Notes: a model not told the origin generated them from the sequence alone. Positions 26,812-37,093 are shown, numbered from the stretch's first letter. The stretch: DNA of 57,335 bases from an uncultured Collinsella sp. (GCA_900759045.1 CAAETU010000003.1:1-57335); one strand, 5' to 3'. Made by a program: numbers and translations.

Positions 26812-26881
26812 GGAAAAACTCCTTAGCAGGTTTGGTTTAAACAGGTGGTTTGAAGTGGCTGGTCGGCCCGCGCGTTGCGGG

Positions 26882-28006
26882 CTAGTTAGATCGCGGGCTC
26901 AAACTATGCTGTGCTTCGAAGTCCTTCATGTACGAGGCCAGGGCCTGCACGTCTTCCATGGTTACGGCGTTGTAGACGCTGGCGCGCATGCCGCCCACCA
27001 GGCGATGGCCCCTGACGTTTTGAATCTGGTGTTCGGCCGCGCCTGCGACAAAGGCCGCATCGAGCTCGGCGTCGCCGGTGCGGAAGGTGACGTTGGCGAT
27101 GGAGCGGCTGTCGGCCTGCGTTGTGCCATGGAACAGCTCGCTGTGCTCGAGCAGGTCGTAGAGCAGGTTGGCCTTGGCCCAGTTGCGCTCGTCCATGGCG
27201 GCAAGTCCGCCGGTCTGCTCAACCCAACGGAACACCTTGCCGCACACGTAGATGCCAAAGGTGTTGGGCGTGTTGAGCATGGAGCCCTTGGCGACCTGGG
27301 TCTTGAGGTCCAGGTACTGCGGCGTCTGCGCAAAGGCGGGGCCATCTGCGATGAGGTCGTCGCGCACGATGACCACGGTCACGCCTGCGGCGCCGGCGTT
27401 TTTCTGCGCGCCGGCGTAAATGAGCCCGTAGCGCTCAACGTCGAGCGGCTGTGACAAAAAGCAGCTCGAGACATCGGCGACCAGCGGCACATCGCCGCAG
27501 TTGGGCAGCTCGTGGTACATGGTGCCAAAGATAGTGTTGTTCTGGCAGATGTAGACGTAGTCGAGCCCGTCGCCCGCGGCCTCGGCGGCAATGCGCGCGT
27601 TGACGTCGGCCATGTCTGGGATGCGGTCGAAATTGGTGTCCTCGGAGCTCGCGAGCAGCACGGCCTCGCCGTACTTGGCGGCCTCCTTGTACGCCTTGTT
27701 GGCAAAGTTGCCGGTCACGACGTAGCCAGCGCGGCCGCGGCGCATGAGGTTCATGGGGATGCCCGCAAACTGCAGCGTGGCGCCGCCCTGCAAAAACAGG
27801 ACACGGTAGTTGTCGGGGATGCTCAGCAGGCGGCGCAGGGTTGCCTCGGCGTCGTCGATGATCTGCTGGTACATGCTAGATCGATGGCTCATCTCGAGCA
27901 CGGACATGCCGCAACCGCGGTAGTCCATCATCTCGTCGGCGATCTCGGCGAGCACGCTTGTGGGCAGTGCGGCCGGGCCAGCTGAGAAGTTGTGCACACG
28001 TGCCAT
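26882..28006 (-). CDS. serC: Phosphoserine aminotransferase
   Basis: 374 aa. Second step of serine synthesis, a PLP enzyme: phosphohydroxypyruvate plus glutamate to phosphoserine. NFSAGPAALPTSVL is the family N-terminus; FLQGGATLQFAGIPMNL, ADVSSCFLSQPLDVERYGLI and AGAQKNAGAAGVTVVIV, which holds the PLP lysine (Lys in GAQKN), are all intact. GAGGGGA precedes ATG 28006. phosphoserine phosphatase (serB) is not in the window. The gene marks the left core boundary of the accessory island. Confidence 0.96.
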   Translation of the reverse strand: MARVHNFSAGPAALPTSVLAEIADEMMDYRGCGMSVLEMSHRSSMYQQIIDDAEATLRRLLSIPDNYRVLFLQGGATLQFAGIPMNLMRRGRAGYVVTGNFANKAYKEAAKYGEAVLLASSEDTNFDRIPDMADVNARIAAEAAGDGLDYVYICQNNTIFGTMYHELPNCGDVPLVADVSSCFLSQPLDVERYGLIYAGAQKNAGAAGVTVVIVRDDLIADGPAFAQTPQYLDLKTQVAKGSMLNTPNTFGIYVCGKVFRWVEQTGGLAAMDERNWAKANLLYDLLEHSELFHGTTQADSRSIANVTFRTGDAELDAAFVAGAAEHQIQNVRGHRLVGGMRASVYNAVTMEDVQALASYMKDFEAQHSLSPRSN

Positions 28007-28141
28007 CTTCTAGTTCCCCTCGTAGTCGTTTGAGCGTTCGGGATACTTTAGCACAGTGGAGCGCCGGGCGCGACCGCATCACGGTAAAACTCGAGTGCGC
28101 CGCTATGATTTACAGGATGGTTACATGGGGGAGGGGCGACC

Positions 28142-28324
28142 TTACCTGATGGTTCGCATCCGATCTGCCTCGGCCTTCGCTTGTTTCCAAGGGCGAATGC
28201 GGCCGTTGACGAGGTCATCGTGGCCGCGAGCGATGGAGTACTGGGCAGCCACATAAGCTTCGTGGTGGTTGTCAATTACCGAACCAGAAGCGTTTTGCAA
28301 GAATGGAACTTTTTCAATTGGCAT
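28142..28324 (-). CDS. Small antitoxin-like protein, orphan
   Basis: 60 aa from ATG 28324, with GGGGA 5 bp upstream. The sequence VIDNHHEAYVAAQYSIARGH, DLVNGRIRPW and KAEADRMR resembles the C-terminal toxin-binding part of small antitoxins (StbD/RelB-like), which often end in an 'Ala-Gly-Arg...Pro' segment. No toxin gene is next to it on either side. It could be a solitary anti-addiction gene, a remnant of a pair, or an unrelated small protein. It lies at the left edge of the accessory island in lower-GC sequence. Confidence 0.5.
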   Translation of the reverse strand: MPIEKVPFLQNASGSVIDNHHEAYVAAQYSIARGHDDLVNGRIRPWKQAKAEADRMRTIR

Positions 28325-28703
28325 GCGAGTCCCCTGTATTGCTTGCCAATTCAATCTATATCGATGATAGCGTGCGGGCGCCTTACAGGATTGGGGCAAA
28401 GCGATGGACGGTAGGAAAAACTTGGACCCCCGGTCGGTTGATCCGTGCATCTATGTTCACAATTGAATCATTTTGGCGGTGGTTTTGTTGCGCAATAAAG
28501 CGTGCTTGAACCATGGTCGACCTTTTTGGGAACTGTTCGCCGGGTGATATTGACCGTCTGCAGAAACGGTTCCGTTGGACATCTTTGTTCTTCGAGTTGC
28601 GCAAGTCCCTCACGGTATGATTGAAAGTGCGTCGTGTCAGACCGGTGTCAATAAAAGGTCAGAAATGGCGGCATCGAATGCAATTACGGCATAGGGGATG
28701 CTG
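28325..28703. other. Intergenic edge of the defence island
   Basis: No gene I can support. It holds a 35-codon open frame at 28513-28620 (MVDLFGNCSPGDIDRL...) without a ribosome site and a 9-codon frame at 28665-28694 (MAASNAITA) that does have AAAGG at 7 bp and could be a leader peptide. A TATGAT at 28614-28619 is a possible -10 for the downstream operon, with no good -35. Confidence 0.4.
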
Positions 28704-28768
28704 ATGAGCGAAGCGAACTACTTGGAGAGGCTGAAGAAGCGCCCATCTCGGAGCTTAGCTTTGATGAT

Positions 28769-31700
28769 GTGGGGCTAAGGCGTTTAATCCAGAATGCTGG
28801 TTTCTGCTACTTGCCCGATCTTTTGTCCCTTACCGATCAAGAGATAGACGCTCGATTTGATGGCAGATATGCCGATTCAATCATTAAGATGCGAAAGAAA
28901 TACCGCGCAGTTCCTGAAGCCTTCGCGGCATCCATGCTTCAGCCCAAGATGGTTGAGAAGCCGACGAACGTGAAAGTCCCGCCGAAAAGCCGACCTCCTC
29001 ACGAGCCAAACACCGAGACAGCGTCTTCGATAGAGCAATATGAATACGACTTGAGCCATTTTCCGCTCACACGTTCGCATGGGTTGTTTTCGGCAAAGTT
29101 GGAGGAATTTGAAGAAAGAGCTCGGGTTGCCTTTGACGACCTTGGCTCAAGGTCTGAAAACGTCATGGTTTATCAGGCGTTTGAGGAATTCTCGGCAGAC
29201 CTTGATGAGCTCAGCACTGCTTTTGAAGAACTCATAAAACGTTACCCGACAAAACCTCGCATTGTTCTGATGCTGATTGATAGGTGTTTGCCGAACGCTT
29301 TTATGGTTTATGTTGCTGACAAGGCGCGCAGGGTTTTCAACGATCATAACCTATGGGGCAATTTCTTCGCGAGTCTTGGCATTTGCGACAGTAACGTACA
29401 GGGGCTTGTAAAGCACATTTTTATAAAACATGTTGAAGAGCGTGGAATGCCTTTGTATGGCCGCGATGAGGAAGTTAATCACTACTTCTACACTGCTCTT
29501 CTCCACGGAGGCTTATCGGAAGATTCTTGGTCAAACCTGTGGGAGAAATTACTTCCGCTTGCGAAAGAAGTTTCTAAAGGCAGTCTAGGTTTTGGCGGAG
29601 AGATGGACGGGCGCTCCGTTCTTAGGGAGCTAAAGAACCCTGAGAGTCGGTATGCTCCCGAAAAGGCAGTCCTTAACATTCTTGAGAAAGCGCCCGATTC
29701 AACCATTGCTCCATTATTTGAGGCGTCCATGCGCGTGGCGGCGCAAATTGTTGACTCGAATAGGGCTGGAAGCCGCTACACGATGCTATCTAGTTTCGGT
29801 CTGCCTGAAGCCGCAATGCAGGCCCTTCGTGACAACCAGGAGCGCGTGCCGCCCTTGGCGACCGGAGGAAGGGCTGCTGCTGAGACGCAAGAGCGAAGAA
29901 GTGGCGCCCACCGATTGATCTATCTTCCGATTGCCAGTTTGCAGCTGGATTTATCTGAGGGTGTTGTGACCATGCGCTGGCCGCGCCAACAGTTCCCGCT
30001 GCATTTTGCTGGTGACAAGATTGACTATTATGTTGACGGCGAGCTAAAGGCAAGCTCCGAATTCGATATGAGTGTCGGAAAATGCATTTTGAATGCCGTC
30101 GGTATTGCCGTTAACCCTCGGGCTCGTTACGACGTGGAATTGAAGCTCATGCAGAAAGATGAGCGAGCGGGTGACTACATCGAGCTTAGTTCGTTGAGCC
30201 AGTCGTTCAGTAGGAACAAACCCGGTTGTTTTGAATTTATAAAGGACGCTAAGGGCTTCTACCGCTTGCGTGGCAAGAACGAGCGGTTAACGAAAAAGCG
30301 TCGTATCGCATACATTGTTAAAGACGGATACAAGATTGTTCCCGGGCAAGGCATGAAAGCCGTTTCGGAGTATGAGGCTTCTGGCGATTGGAACGATAAC
30401 CAGATTTATATCTACGACGTTGAGCCCGGTTCGGCAGGTTCGGTTGTTGACGAGCTTACGGGCGAGGAAGTTGCCGTTTGGCAAGAACGTTATGTCGCAA
30501 AGGTTGATAAGCATCGCATTATCGGAGAAACGAGCGACGGCGTTGACTTGTATGGGCGCATTCCGAACGAACTCAATACCAGCGACGGCCTGCCCTCTGT
30601 GAGCATTGAAGCGCTTGATGGCGCGAGCGCCCTAAAAGACTTGGACATCATGTGCTGCTGCGATGGCGAGCTGGTGTCGATGCCTCGTTGCGCAATATAT
30701 GAGGACGATACTGAAAATTCAGGTATTGCAAGAATAGAATTCAATCCCTCAAAAACGAGTCTATTCAGTTGGCATATTGAAGAATGCGTCATAGAGGCGA
30801 GGCAGAAATCTGCCGGTGGTAAGGTTGTTTTCCGCTACCGATTCGCAGTGGTGCCCATACAAGAATTTAGACCTCTGTCCATTAGCATTGATCGCGGGCG
30901 TGCTGTAGCTGAATATGGTTTCCAGGCGTGCCTTCCCATTGATGTTGTGCGTATTTATGAAGAAGCCGATGCGGGAGGCGAATGCGACAGGCTTAATTCC
31001 CTCAATGCCTGGGAGCGGTATGAAGCGAAGGCCCTCCTGAAGGATGAGTTCTTGCATCTCCGTATTCGTTCGAGGGAGAGCGGCAAAGAAACCGATGCCA
31101 AACTTGCTCTTGCCGCAATAGGCGTTGATATACCAGAAAGACTTGCAAATCTATCCAAGGAGCGTCCAATCTGTTTGGCAGATGCGTTGGAACTCGGCCC
31201 CAGTGCGGCAAACTTTAAGATTATCTCCTATGGTTGGAGGTACAACAGGGCTGCGCTGGTGATGCTCGGTTCAAAACCCCTATTCTTCAAGAACCTCAAA
31301 CAGCCTGGCGAATACGGATTTAATCTATTTAGACATGCAAGCCTCTTTCAACAGACTGACTATAGGGCATCCAGCCGTCTTCCTCTGAGGCTGTCCCTGT
31401 GCTATGGCGATGACGTATCAACGGGAAAACTGATTCCAGCTTGGACCGATGTTCAAATGCTTGACTGCGCCGAAGGACTCGGCATTAACGGCTGGAAGTT
31501 ATTGCCGGTCGATTCGCTTGGATATGTTCTTCGGTTTGAAGGCAAGCCCTTGTGCGACATTCATTTCAGGTTCTTTAGGCGTTCCAAGTATAAGGAAAGA
31601 GACGAAAAGCCGATTGCTACGGCCTTTGCGGAAAAGGGCTCTGCGGAGGTTACTCTTCCATCAAGCGTGGTGAGGCAACTGAGCAACAAGAGGGAGGTCG

Positions 31701-31774
31701 CAGTTGAAATGTCACCGAGCGACTTCTTTGGGGACCCTCAGCGAGAATACGCGACCAGAATCATCCTTAAATAG
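28769..31774 (+). CDS. Large DruH-like protein (putative Druantia type III subunit), start disrupted
   Basis: 1001 aa from GTG 28769, but coding clearly starts earlier. Near the N-terminus, ISELSFDDVGLRRLIQNAG and LPDLLSLTDQEI resemble the helix-hairpin-helix of RNA-polymerase alpha C-terminal domains. Residues 70-350 are helical and charged; from about 400 to the end it is beta-rich with few motifs, likely stacked Ig-like or similar domains. No catalytic motif is seen. By size and its place 12 bp before a DUF1998 helicase it resembles DruH of type III Druantia; this is by gene order and size, not by search. A separate frame from ATG 28704 (with AGGGG upstream) reads MSEANYLERLKK and joins this frame by a -1 shift near 28739, giving a natural N-terminus. 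The sequence is AT-richer than the flanking core genes. Confidence 0.7.
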   Translation: MGLRRLIQNAGFCYLPDLLSLTDQEIDARFDGRYADSIIKMRKKYRAVPEAFAASMLQPKMVEKPTNVKVPPKSRPPHEPNTETASSIEQYEYDLSHFPLTRSHGLFSAKLEEFEERARVAFDDLGSRSENVMVYQAFEEFSADLDELSTAFEELIKRYPTKPRIVLMLIDRCLPNAFMVYVADKARRVFNDHNLWGNFFASLGICDSNVQGLVKHIFIKHVEERGMPLYGRDEEVNHYFYTALLHGGLSEDSWSNLWEKLLPLAKEVSKGSLGFGGEMDGRSVLRELKNPESRYAPEKAVLNILEKAPDSTIAPLFEASMRVAAQIVDSNRAGSRYTMLSSFGLPEAAMQALRDNQERVPPLATGGRAAAETQERRSGAHRLIYLPIASLQLDLSEGVVTMRWPRQQFPLHFAGDKIDYYVDGELKASSEFDMSVGKCILNAVGIAVNPRARYDVELKLMQKDERAGDYIELSSLSQSFSRNKPGCFEFIKDAKGFYRLRGKNERLTKKRRIAYIVKDGYKIVPGQGMKAVSEYEASGDWNDNQIYIYDVEPGSAGSVVDELTGEEVAVWQERYVAKVDKHRIIGETSDGVDLYGRIPNELNTSDGLPSVSIEALDGASALKDLDIMCCCDGELVSMPRCAIYEDDTENSGIARIEFNPSKTSLFSWHIEECVIEARQKSAGGKVVFRYRFAVVPIQEFRPLSISIDRGRAVAEYGFQACLPIDVVRIYEEADAGGECDRLNSLNAWERYEAKALLKDEFLHLRIRSRESGKETDAKLALAAIGVDIPERLANLSKERPICLADALELGPSAANFKIISYGWRYNRAALVMLGSKPLFFKNLKQPGEYGFNLFRHASLFQQTDYRASSRLPLRLSLCYGDDVSTGKLIPAWTDVQMLDCAEGLGINGWKLLPVDSLGYVLRFEGKPLCDIHFRFFRRSKYKERDEKPIATAFAEKGSAEVTLPSSVVRQLSNKREVAVEMSPSDFFGDPQREYATRIILK

Positions 31775-31786
31775 CAGGAGCAAATA

Positions 31787-34700
31787 ATGACGGATGTAAA
31801 AGAATTCAACCCCATTGAGACTGCGCGCAAAGTGGAGGACTCTTATCGCGAGTACATTGCCACTACTATTCACTTTGATGACGCGGATCTGCAGAAGCAG
31901 CTTGAGACGATTCTTTGCGAGCCGGGATATCTTGCAAAGGGACCGTTTCTTGAGGCGGCGCCTCCGTACCGCAAGGATAAAACTGTGGCCGACCTGGTGG
32001 AGGAGGGGCTTCTCTGCAAGGGCATGATGAGTTTGGGCGGCGGAGAGGCGCGTAATTTTGACCCCTATCGCCCCTTATACGTGCATCAAGTTAAGGCTAT
32101 CGAAAAGAGTGTGGCGGGGCGAAACTATGCCGTCGTTACGGGTACGGGTTCGGGCAAGACTGAGTGCTTCTTGCTTCCGATTCTAAATGATATCCTCACA
32201 GAATTCGAAAAGAGCGGGCGCTCCGCTGGCGTCCGTGCCATGATTCTTTACCCGATGAACGCTCTCGCAAACGATCAGCTTAAACGATTGCGCCGATTGC
32301 TGAAGGGGACCGACATCACCTTCGGGCGCTATACCGGCGATACTGAGGAGAAAGAATCCGTGGCTCTCCGTAAGTGGAAAGACGAAAACCCGGATCAAAC
32401 TAGACTGCCAAATGAAATCCTCTCTCGCGAGAAAATACGTGAGAACCCACCCAACATTTTGCTTACAAACTACTCTATGCTTGAGTATCTCCTTCTACGT
32501 CCGGAGGATGCGCCGCTGTTCGAAGGGGCATTTGGTGCAAACTGGCGGCATATCGCCATCGATGAGGCGCACGTTTATTCAGGCGCGCTTGGCACCGAAA
32601 TCGCATATTTGCTGCGACGAGTAAAGGCTCGTATCGAATCGGAAACAGGGGAGCTGCCCAAGCTTCATTGTTACGCAACTTCCGCAACAATCGGGTCAGA
32701 AGAAGATATGCCGAAGGTGGCTAAATTTGCTCGGGATCTTTTTGGCGAGCCTTTCTCGGGTGATCCCGCGGATCTCGATGTCATCACGAGCGAGAAAGAT
32801 CAACCCCAAGATGCTCTTGATGAAAAGCCTTGGGGCACGCTTCCTCTAGACACTTGGGCGGAACTTCGCAGGGAACTTTCCGATCCTGAAAACGCAAACG
32901 TAGAAGACGTTCGCAGCACGCTCGCATCTGGTGGAGCTCCTGAAGAGGTTGTAGCGAGACTAGACGGCGAGTCCCCCCTGATGGGACTAGGAAAGATCCT
33001 TCTGGGTGAATCGTCTGCGGCAAAACTGGTGAGACGCTGCGAGCGTCTTTTCGACCTCACTGATCTTGACACCATTGAGGAGCTTGAGATCGAAGGGCTC
33101 ACGGGAGATAAGAGGGGTGTGGAAATCCTCACTGCCATGGTTGAGGTGCTTTCCTCTGCGCAGCGCTCCAAGGATGTTCCCATTCTTACGAGTCGCTACC
33201 ATTCCTTCTTGCGTGCTCCTGAGGGCATCTATTTAAATCTGCATACACGTAAGCTGACTCCTCACAAAACGATTGCGGAGCATTATGACGATGAAAACGA
33301 TACTCCTGTATATGAGGTGTCGGTCTGTCGCCATTGTGGGCAGGCATACATCCTTGGTGAGGAGAGCTCTGATCCCGAGGTGAAGACTGCGTGGCTAAGT
33401 CCTCGACATGAAGGAACGGATTCCGACGACGAGTTTCTTCCGAGAGTCTACTACCGTCTTCTCTCTGACGAATCGGAGAGAGATCCCGATGAGAAGATCC
33501 AATGGCTGTGCCCGATATGCGGGTCTTTGTATCATGAAGCCGAGGGTGGTGCTCATCGTTTCGAGCATGAGATTGTTGCGCGCATCCCAATTGCGCTCAA
33601 CCAAAACGAGAAAAAACAATCAGATGAAGCAGAGGCGCGTTGTCGTCATTGCGGATATCAGTCCGTTGTGGCAATTCAGCCAATGCGCGTTTCGCCTGAA
33701 GCTGCAGGCAGTGTCGTCTGTTACGACCTGGTCAGGGATATTCCGCCTTTTGATGAGGAGGAAGCTGACGAGGATGATTTGTTCGCAGACCTCGATGAAG
33801 AGCGCAGGGCAGGTAGTATTATCTGCTTCTCGGATAAGCGCCAGGACGCGGCTTTCTTCGCACCCGCAATGGATAGAACTTATGGGAACATCACGCGTCG
33901 TCAGCTGATAAGAGAAGCGGTGGAGACTCTGTCTCGCGATGGCGAGGGTTGTAAGCCGAGCTCAGTTATTGATTGGATAACAAGTGTTGCAAAGAGGCGA
34001 TATCCGGGGGTCTTGGGTTCCAACAAGAGGGGTCAGGCGACGGCCTGGATTCTCGATGAGCTTGCGGCTGAGGATTCGCGGAACAGCCTTGAAGGCCTTG
34101 GCGTTGTAAGGATCGAGCCTACTGAATTTAACGAGGGGTTTTCCCATCCTGGGGCGAAAAAGCTTGTCGCAAGGCAAGTGGATATGCTTGATGCCGATGG
34201 GGCCACCTGGCTTTCATGCGAAGACTACATTTTGTTTGCAAGGACCTGTCTTGAACTGCTCCGAGAGAAAAACGTTATCGAGGTTCCTGAAGGGGTCCCT
34301 GAGCTAAGAAACAATCATGAGAAGCGCGGCAACCTTGTCGTGCTTGAGGGCGGCAGCTCTGCGTCAAAGGATATTGTTCAGTTTGCGGGAGATGCGGTAC
34401 GTGGTACAGAAAAAAAGCGCAGTGCCTTTATTCGCAAGTACGTCAAAAGGGTCCACGGTATCGAGCTGACCCGTGAGGACGTTCGCCCGATTCTGCAAAG
34501 TCTATTCCAGTTTATGGGGGAGTATCTAAGTTGCAAGCTATTTAGGGGCGAAGGATATTTGATCGATTCGCGTGAACACTTTAGGCTTGGCAGAGATATT
34601 TGGACTATGTATCCGCATTCCAACGATGATATTGTCTACCGGTGTGATGCGTGCGGATGTGAGACTCACCTGGATACGCATGGCGTTTGCATGACAACGA

Positions 34701-37093
34701 AATGCAACGGCACGATGGCGAAAATGAGCTTCGCAGAGGCAAGAGACAAAGACCGCTTCTATAAAACGGTATATCAAGATGAGGCGCTTCCTCTCAAAAT
34801 CGAGGAGCATACGGCGCAGCTGTCTTCTAAAAAGGCCAGGGAAATACAGAGCGATTTTATTAAGGGCGACGTTAATGTTTTGAGTTGCACAACGACATCT
34901 GAGCTGGGTGTAGACGTCGGTGATTTGAGGGCAATTTTTATGAGAAATGTTCCGCCCAGCACTGCAAACTACACACAGCGTGCTGGACGCGTTGGACGCC
35001 GCGCTGGCAAGCCTGGATATGCCATCACGTTTGCTCGCTTGCGGCCCCATGATGTCGCGTACTTTGAGGACCCAGCCAAGATAATTGGCGGCAACACGAG
35101 AGTGCCAATGTGTTATCTGAATAACGATGCCATTGCGATACGGCATGTTTTCGCTGTCGCTATGTCTGAGTTCTTTCGCTACGCGAGCCGGAGCTTGGGC
35201 AAAGACTACTCTCATGGATACAACGACTTTATGGATCTTTCTAAATCGGAGCCGGAAGGCCTCGAAGATCTTCGCCGCTTCCTTGCATCGCGGCCAAAAA
35301 GTGTCTATGAACAGCTCGTCCGCGTTGTTCCGCAAGGCATGCCTGTGGCGGAAGAAGTTGGCGTAAACGAGTGGGGGTGGGTAGCAAAGCTCGTTGGGTC
35401 AATCGATTTGGCTGAGAGTGGAGGCGGTGGCAGGCTTCCCCTTGCACATAGCCTCAAGCATGCTGATTTCGAGCGTGTTCAGGATGGTATTGAGCTGAAT
35501 ATGGGCGTCAACGACATTCTCGCATCCAAGCTTCTAAAGTCCAGGAATGCGCTCAAGAAGGAGAGGACTATCGCAATTCTTGCCGAGAACGGAGTATTGC
35601 CTAAGTACGGGTTTCCGACTGATCTCGTAGAGCTCCATCTTCTTGATATCGAGAATTCTGTAGGTGAGAACAGGCTCGAGCTTTCTAGGGGTATGCGTCA
35701 AGCCATTAGGGAATATGCGCCGGGGGCGGAAATCGTTGCCGGTAAGACACTCTGGAAGTCCGTCGGACTCAGAAAGCCGAAAGGGCAAGAGTTGCGAACG
35801 CGCAGATATGGAAAGTGTCCAAATTGCGAAACATTTGTATGGCCCATTGAAAACTTCAGTGACAAAGGCGAGTGCCCCGTGTGCCATACCGAGTTTGCTC
35901 TCGAAAAGAATATGCTCATACCTTCCTATGGTTTTGTCGGCACGGAAAACAAAAAAGGCGTCGGGCTTAGAAGGCCGAGGCCAAAGGGGTATGCATCGGT
36001 GCACTTTAGTCAGCACTGGCCTAACGAGACTGCGACCGGAGAATGTCGTTTCCCTGGTGGTACCGTGAAAGTAAAATACGCCGAGAACGGGCAGCTTTGT
36101 GTGCTCAATAGCCCTACTAAGGGTTTCCAAGTCTGCTCTTACTGCAATCGCGCTGCTGTTGGTGGAGAGAGGATCCAACATACCTACTGGTGCGAGAAGA
36201 GCGGCGCTGCTCCAAAGATTAATAGGTTCAGCGCACTGGGTACGGCATTTGTGAGCGACGTTCTCGAGCTCGTATTTGATTTTGATGCGGCGACGGGTTG
36301 TGGCGATGACGACTGGGAAGCTGTGATGTGGGCGCTGTTTACCGCTGCGGCCAAAATCCTTGAGGTTCCCGAGACCGAACTCGGAGGGACTACATATAAA
36401 AATGATGCAGGTAGCTTCTCAATACTCATCTATGATGACGTGCCCGGAGGAACCGGTCATGTGCGCCAGCTCAGCAAAGAGGTGACGGAGCTAATTGAAG
36501 AGGCCTATAAGGTCGTGGACGGACATTGCGGATGTGGCGAAGAAACTTGCTGCTACGGTTGTATCGCAAACTATTACAACCAAGTTGTGCAGGCGAATCT
36601 TTCTCGAGGCGCCGCAAAGCGAATTCTGGGTACTCTTCTTGCCGCCTCGTCTTTCGGTCGTTCTGCTGGCAATGCCAGCGAGGATAAAGAACTCGATTGC
36701 AAGGCGCGTATCTCCAACCCAGTTGATGGGTTTGAGCTATGGGCCTCTGATGATGGTGCAGACAACGGGGCGTTGTCGCTGGCCGAAGCGATGAAACTGT
36801 CAATCCGATCTGATTCTTCGGAGGAGTGGATCGAGTTGATTCGTGAAATGACGAACTACGACTCGCATTTGCGCTGGGAGACTCCGGGCATAGATGTGGA
36901 GCTATCTGATGCTGGCGACGACAGCGCTTATGCCACGCTTGTTTGGCGCAAGTCCAAGGTCATTCTTCTTGACGAGGAAGCGGTGGGCGATTTTGACGAT
37001 GCCTTCGGCTCCGCTTGGCGATTTGCGTCAGGCTGGAGCCTGTTTGTCGTTGGCGAGTGCTCCGCCGAAGATGTGATGGACGAGATTTATTAA
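31787..37093 (+). CDS. DruE-like DEAH helicase with DUF1998 C-terminus
   Basis: 1768 aa. Superfamily 2 helicase: Q-motif-like YVHQVKAIE, Walker A TGTGSGKT (118-125), motif Ib region ILYPMNALANDQ, DEAH box at 259-262, motif III ATSATIG (about 295), motif V TTSELGVDVGD, motif VI QRAGRVGR (1064-1071). Between the two helicase lobes lie several zinc-ribbon pairs (CRHCG, CPICG, CRHCG, CDACG), and after them CPNCE/CPVCH and CSYCN. The C-terminus has HCGCGEETCCYGC (from Cys1581), the Cys cluster of DUF1998. Helicase plus DUF1998 in one very long chain is the architecture of DruE; MrfA/YprA (much shorter) and DISARM DrmA/DrmB (split over two proteins) are less good fits. AGGAG precedes ATG 31787. It probably moves on DNA and acts with the upstream and downstream gene products against invading DNA. 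Confidence 0.8.
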   Translation: MTDVKEFNPIETARKVEDSYREYIATTIHFDDADLQKQLETILCEPGYLAKGPFLEAAPPYRKDKTVADLVEEGLLCKGMMSLGGGEARNFDPYRPLYVHQVKAIEKSVAGRNYAVVTGTGSGKTECFLLPILNDILTEFEKSGRSAGVRAMILYPMNALANDQLKRLRRLLKGTDITFGRYTGDTEEKESVALRKWKDENPDQTRLPNEILSREKIRENPPNILLTNYSMLEYLLLRPEDAPLFEGAFGANWRHIAIDEAHVYSGALGTEIAYLLRRVKARIESETGELPKLHCYATSATIGSEEDMPKVAKFARDLFGEPFSGDPADLDVITSEKDQPQDALDEKPWGTLPLDTWAELRRELSDPENANVEDVRSTLASGGAPEEVVARLDGESPLMGLGKILLGESSAAKLVRRCERLFDLTDLDTIEELEIEGLTGDKRGVEILTAMVEVLSSAQRSKDVPILTSRYHSFLRAPEGIYLNLHTRKLTPHKTIAEHYDDENDTPVYEVSVCRHCGQAYILGEESSDPEVKTAWLSPRHEGTDSDDEFLPRVYYRLLSDESERDPDEKIQWLCPICGSLYHEAEGGAHRFEHEIVARIPIALNQNEKKQSDEAEARCRHCGYQSVVAIQPMRVSPEAAGSVVCYDLVRDIPPFDEEEADEDDLFADLDEERRAGSIICFSDKRQDAAFFAPAMDRTYGNITRRQLIREAVETLSRDGEGCKPSSVIDWITSVAKRRYPGVLGSNKRGQATAWILDELAAEDSRNSLEGLGVVRIEPTEFNEGFSHPGAKKLVARQVDMLDADGATWLSCEDYILFARTCLELLREKNVIEVPEGVPELRNNHEKRGNLVVLEGGSSASKDIVQFAGDAVRGTEKKRSAFIRKYVKRVHGIELTREDVRPILQSLFQFMGEYLSCKLFRGEGYLIDSREHFRLGRDIWTMYPHSNDDIVYRCDACGCETHLDTHGVCMTTKCNGTMAKMSFAEARDKDRFYKTVYQDEALPLKIEEHTAQLSSKKAREIQSDFIKGDVNVLSCTTTSELGVDVGDLRAIFMRNVPPSTANYTQRAGRVGRRAGKPGYAITFARLRPHDVAYFEDPAKIIGGNTRVPMCYLNNDAIAIRHVFAVAMSEFFRYASRSLGKDYSHGYNDFMDLSKSEPEGLEDLRRFLASRPKSVYEQLVRVVPQGMPVAEEVGVNEWGWVAKLVGSIDLAESGGGGRLPLAHSLKHADFERVQDGIELNMGVNDILASKLLKSRNALKKERTIAILAENGVLPKYGFPTDLVELHLLDIENSVGENRLELSRGMRQAIREYAPGAEIVAGKTLWKSVGLRKPKGQELRTRRYGKCPNCETFVWPIENFSDKGECPVCHTEFALEKNMLIPSYGFVGTENKKGVGLRRPRPKGYASVHFSQHWPNETATGECRFPGGTVKVKYAENGQLCVLNSPTKGFQVCSYCNRAAVGGERIQHTYWCEKSGAAPKINRFSALGTAFVSDVLELVFDFDAATGCGDDDWEAVMWALFTAAAKILEVPETELGGTTYKNDAGSFSILIYDDVPGGTGHVRQLSKEVTELIEEAYKVVDGHCGCGEETCCYGCIANYYNQVVQANLSRGAAKRILGTLLAASSFGRSAGNASEDKELDCKARISNPVDGFELWASDDGADNGALSLAEAMKLSIRSDSSEEWIELIREMTNYDSHLRWETPGIDVELSDAGDDSAYATLVWRKSKVILLDEEAVGDFDDAFGSAWRFASGWSLFVVGECSAEDVMDEIY

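Noticed and set aside
28513..28620. 35-codon open frame upstream of the island operon
   Set aside because: No ribosome site, no recognisable product, and it is preceded closely by an in-frame stop.
28725..28745. Programmed -1 ribosomal frameshift at the DruH-like start
   Set aside because: No X-XXY-YYZ slippery heptamer and no clear downstream pseudoknot; a one-base deletion or sequence error is simpler.
28769..37093. DISARM system
   Set aside because: DISARM splits the helicase (DrmA) and DUF1998 (DrmB) over two proteins and adds a PLD protein (DrmC) and usually a methylase; here one long protein has both parts and no methylase or PLD gene is present.
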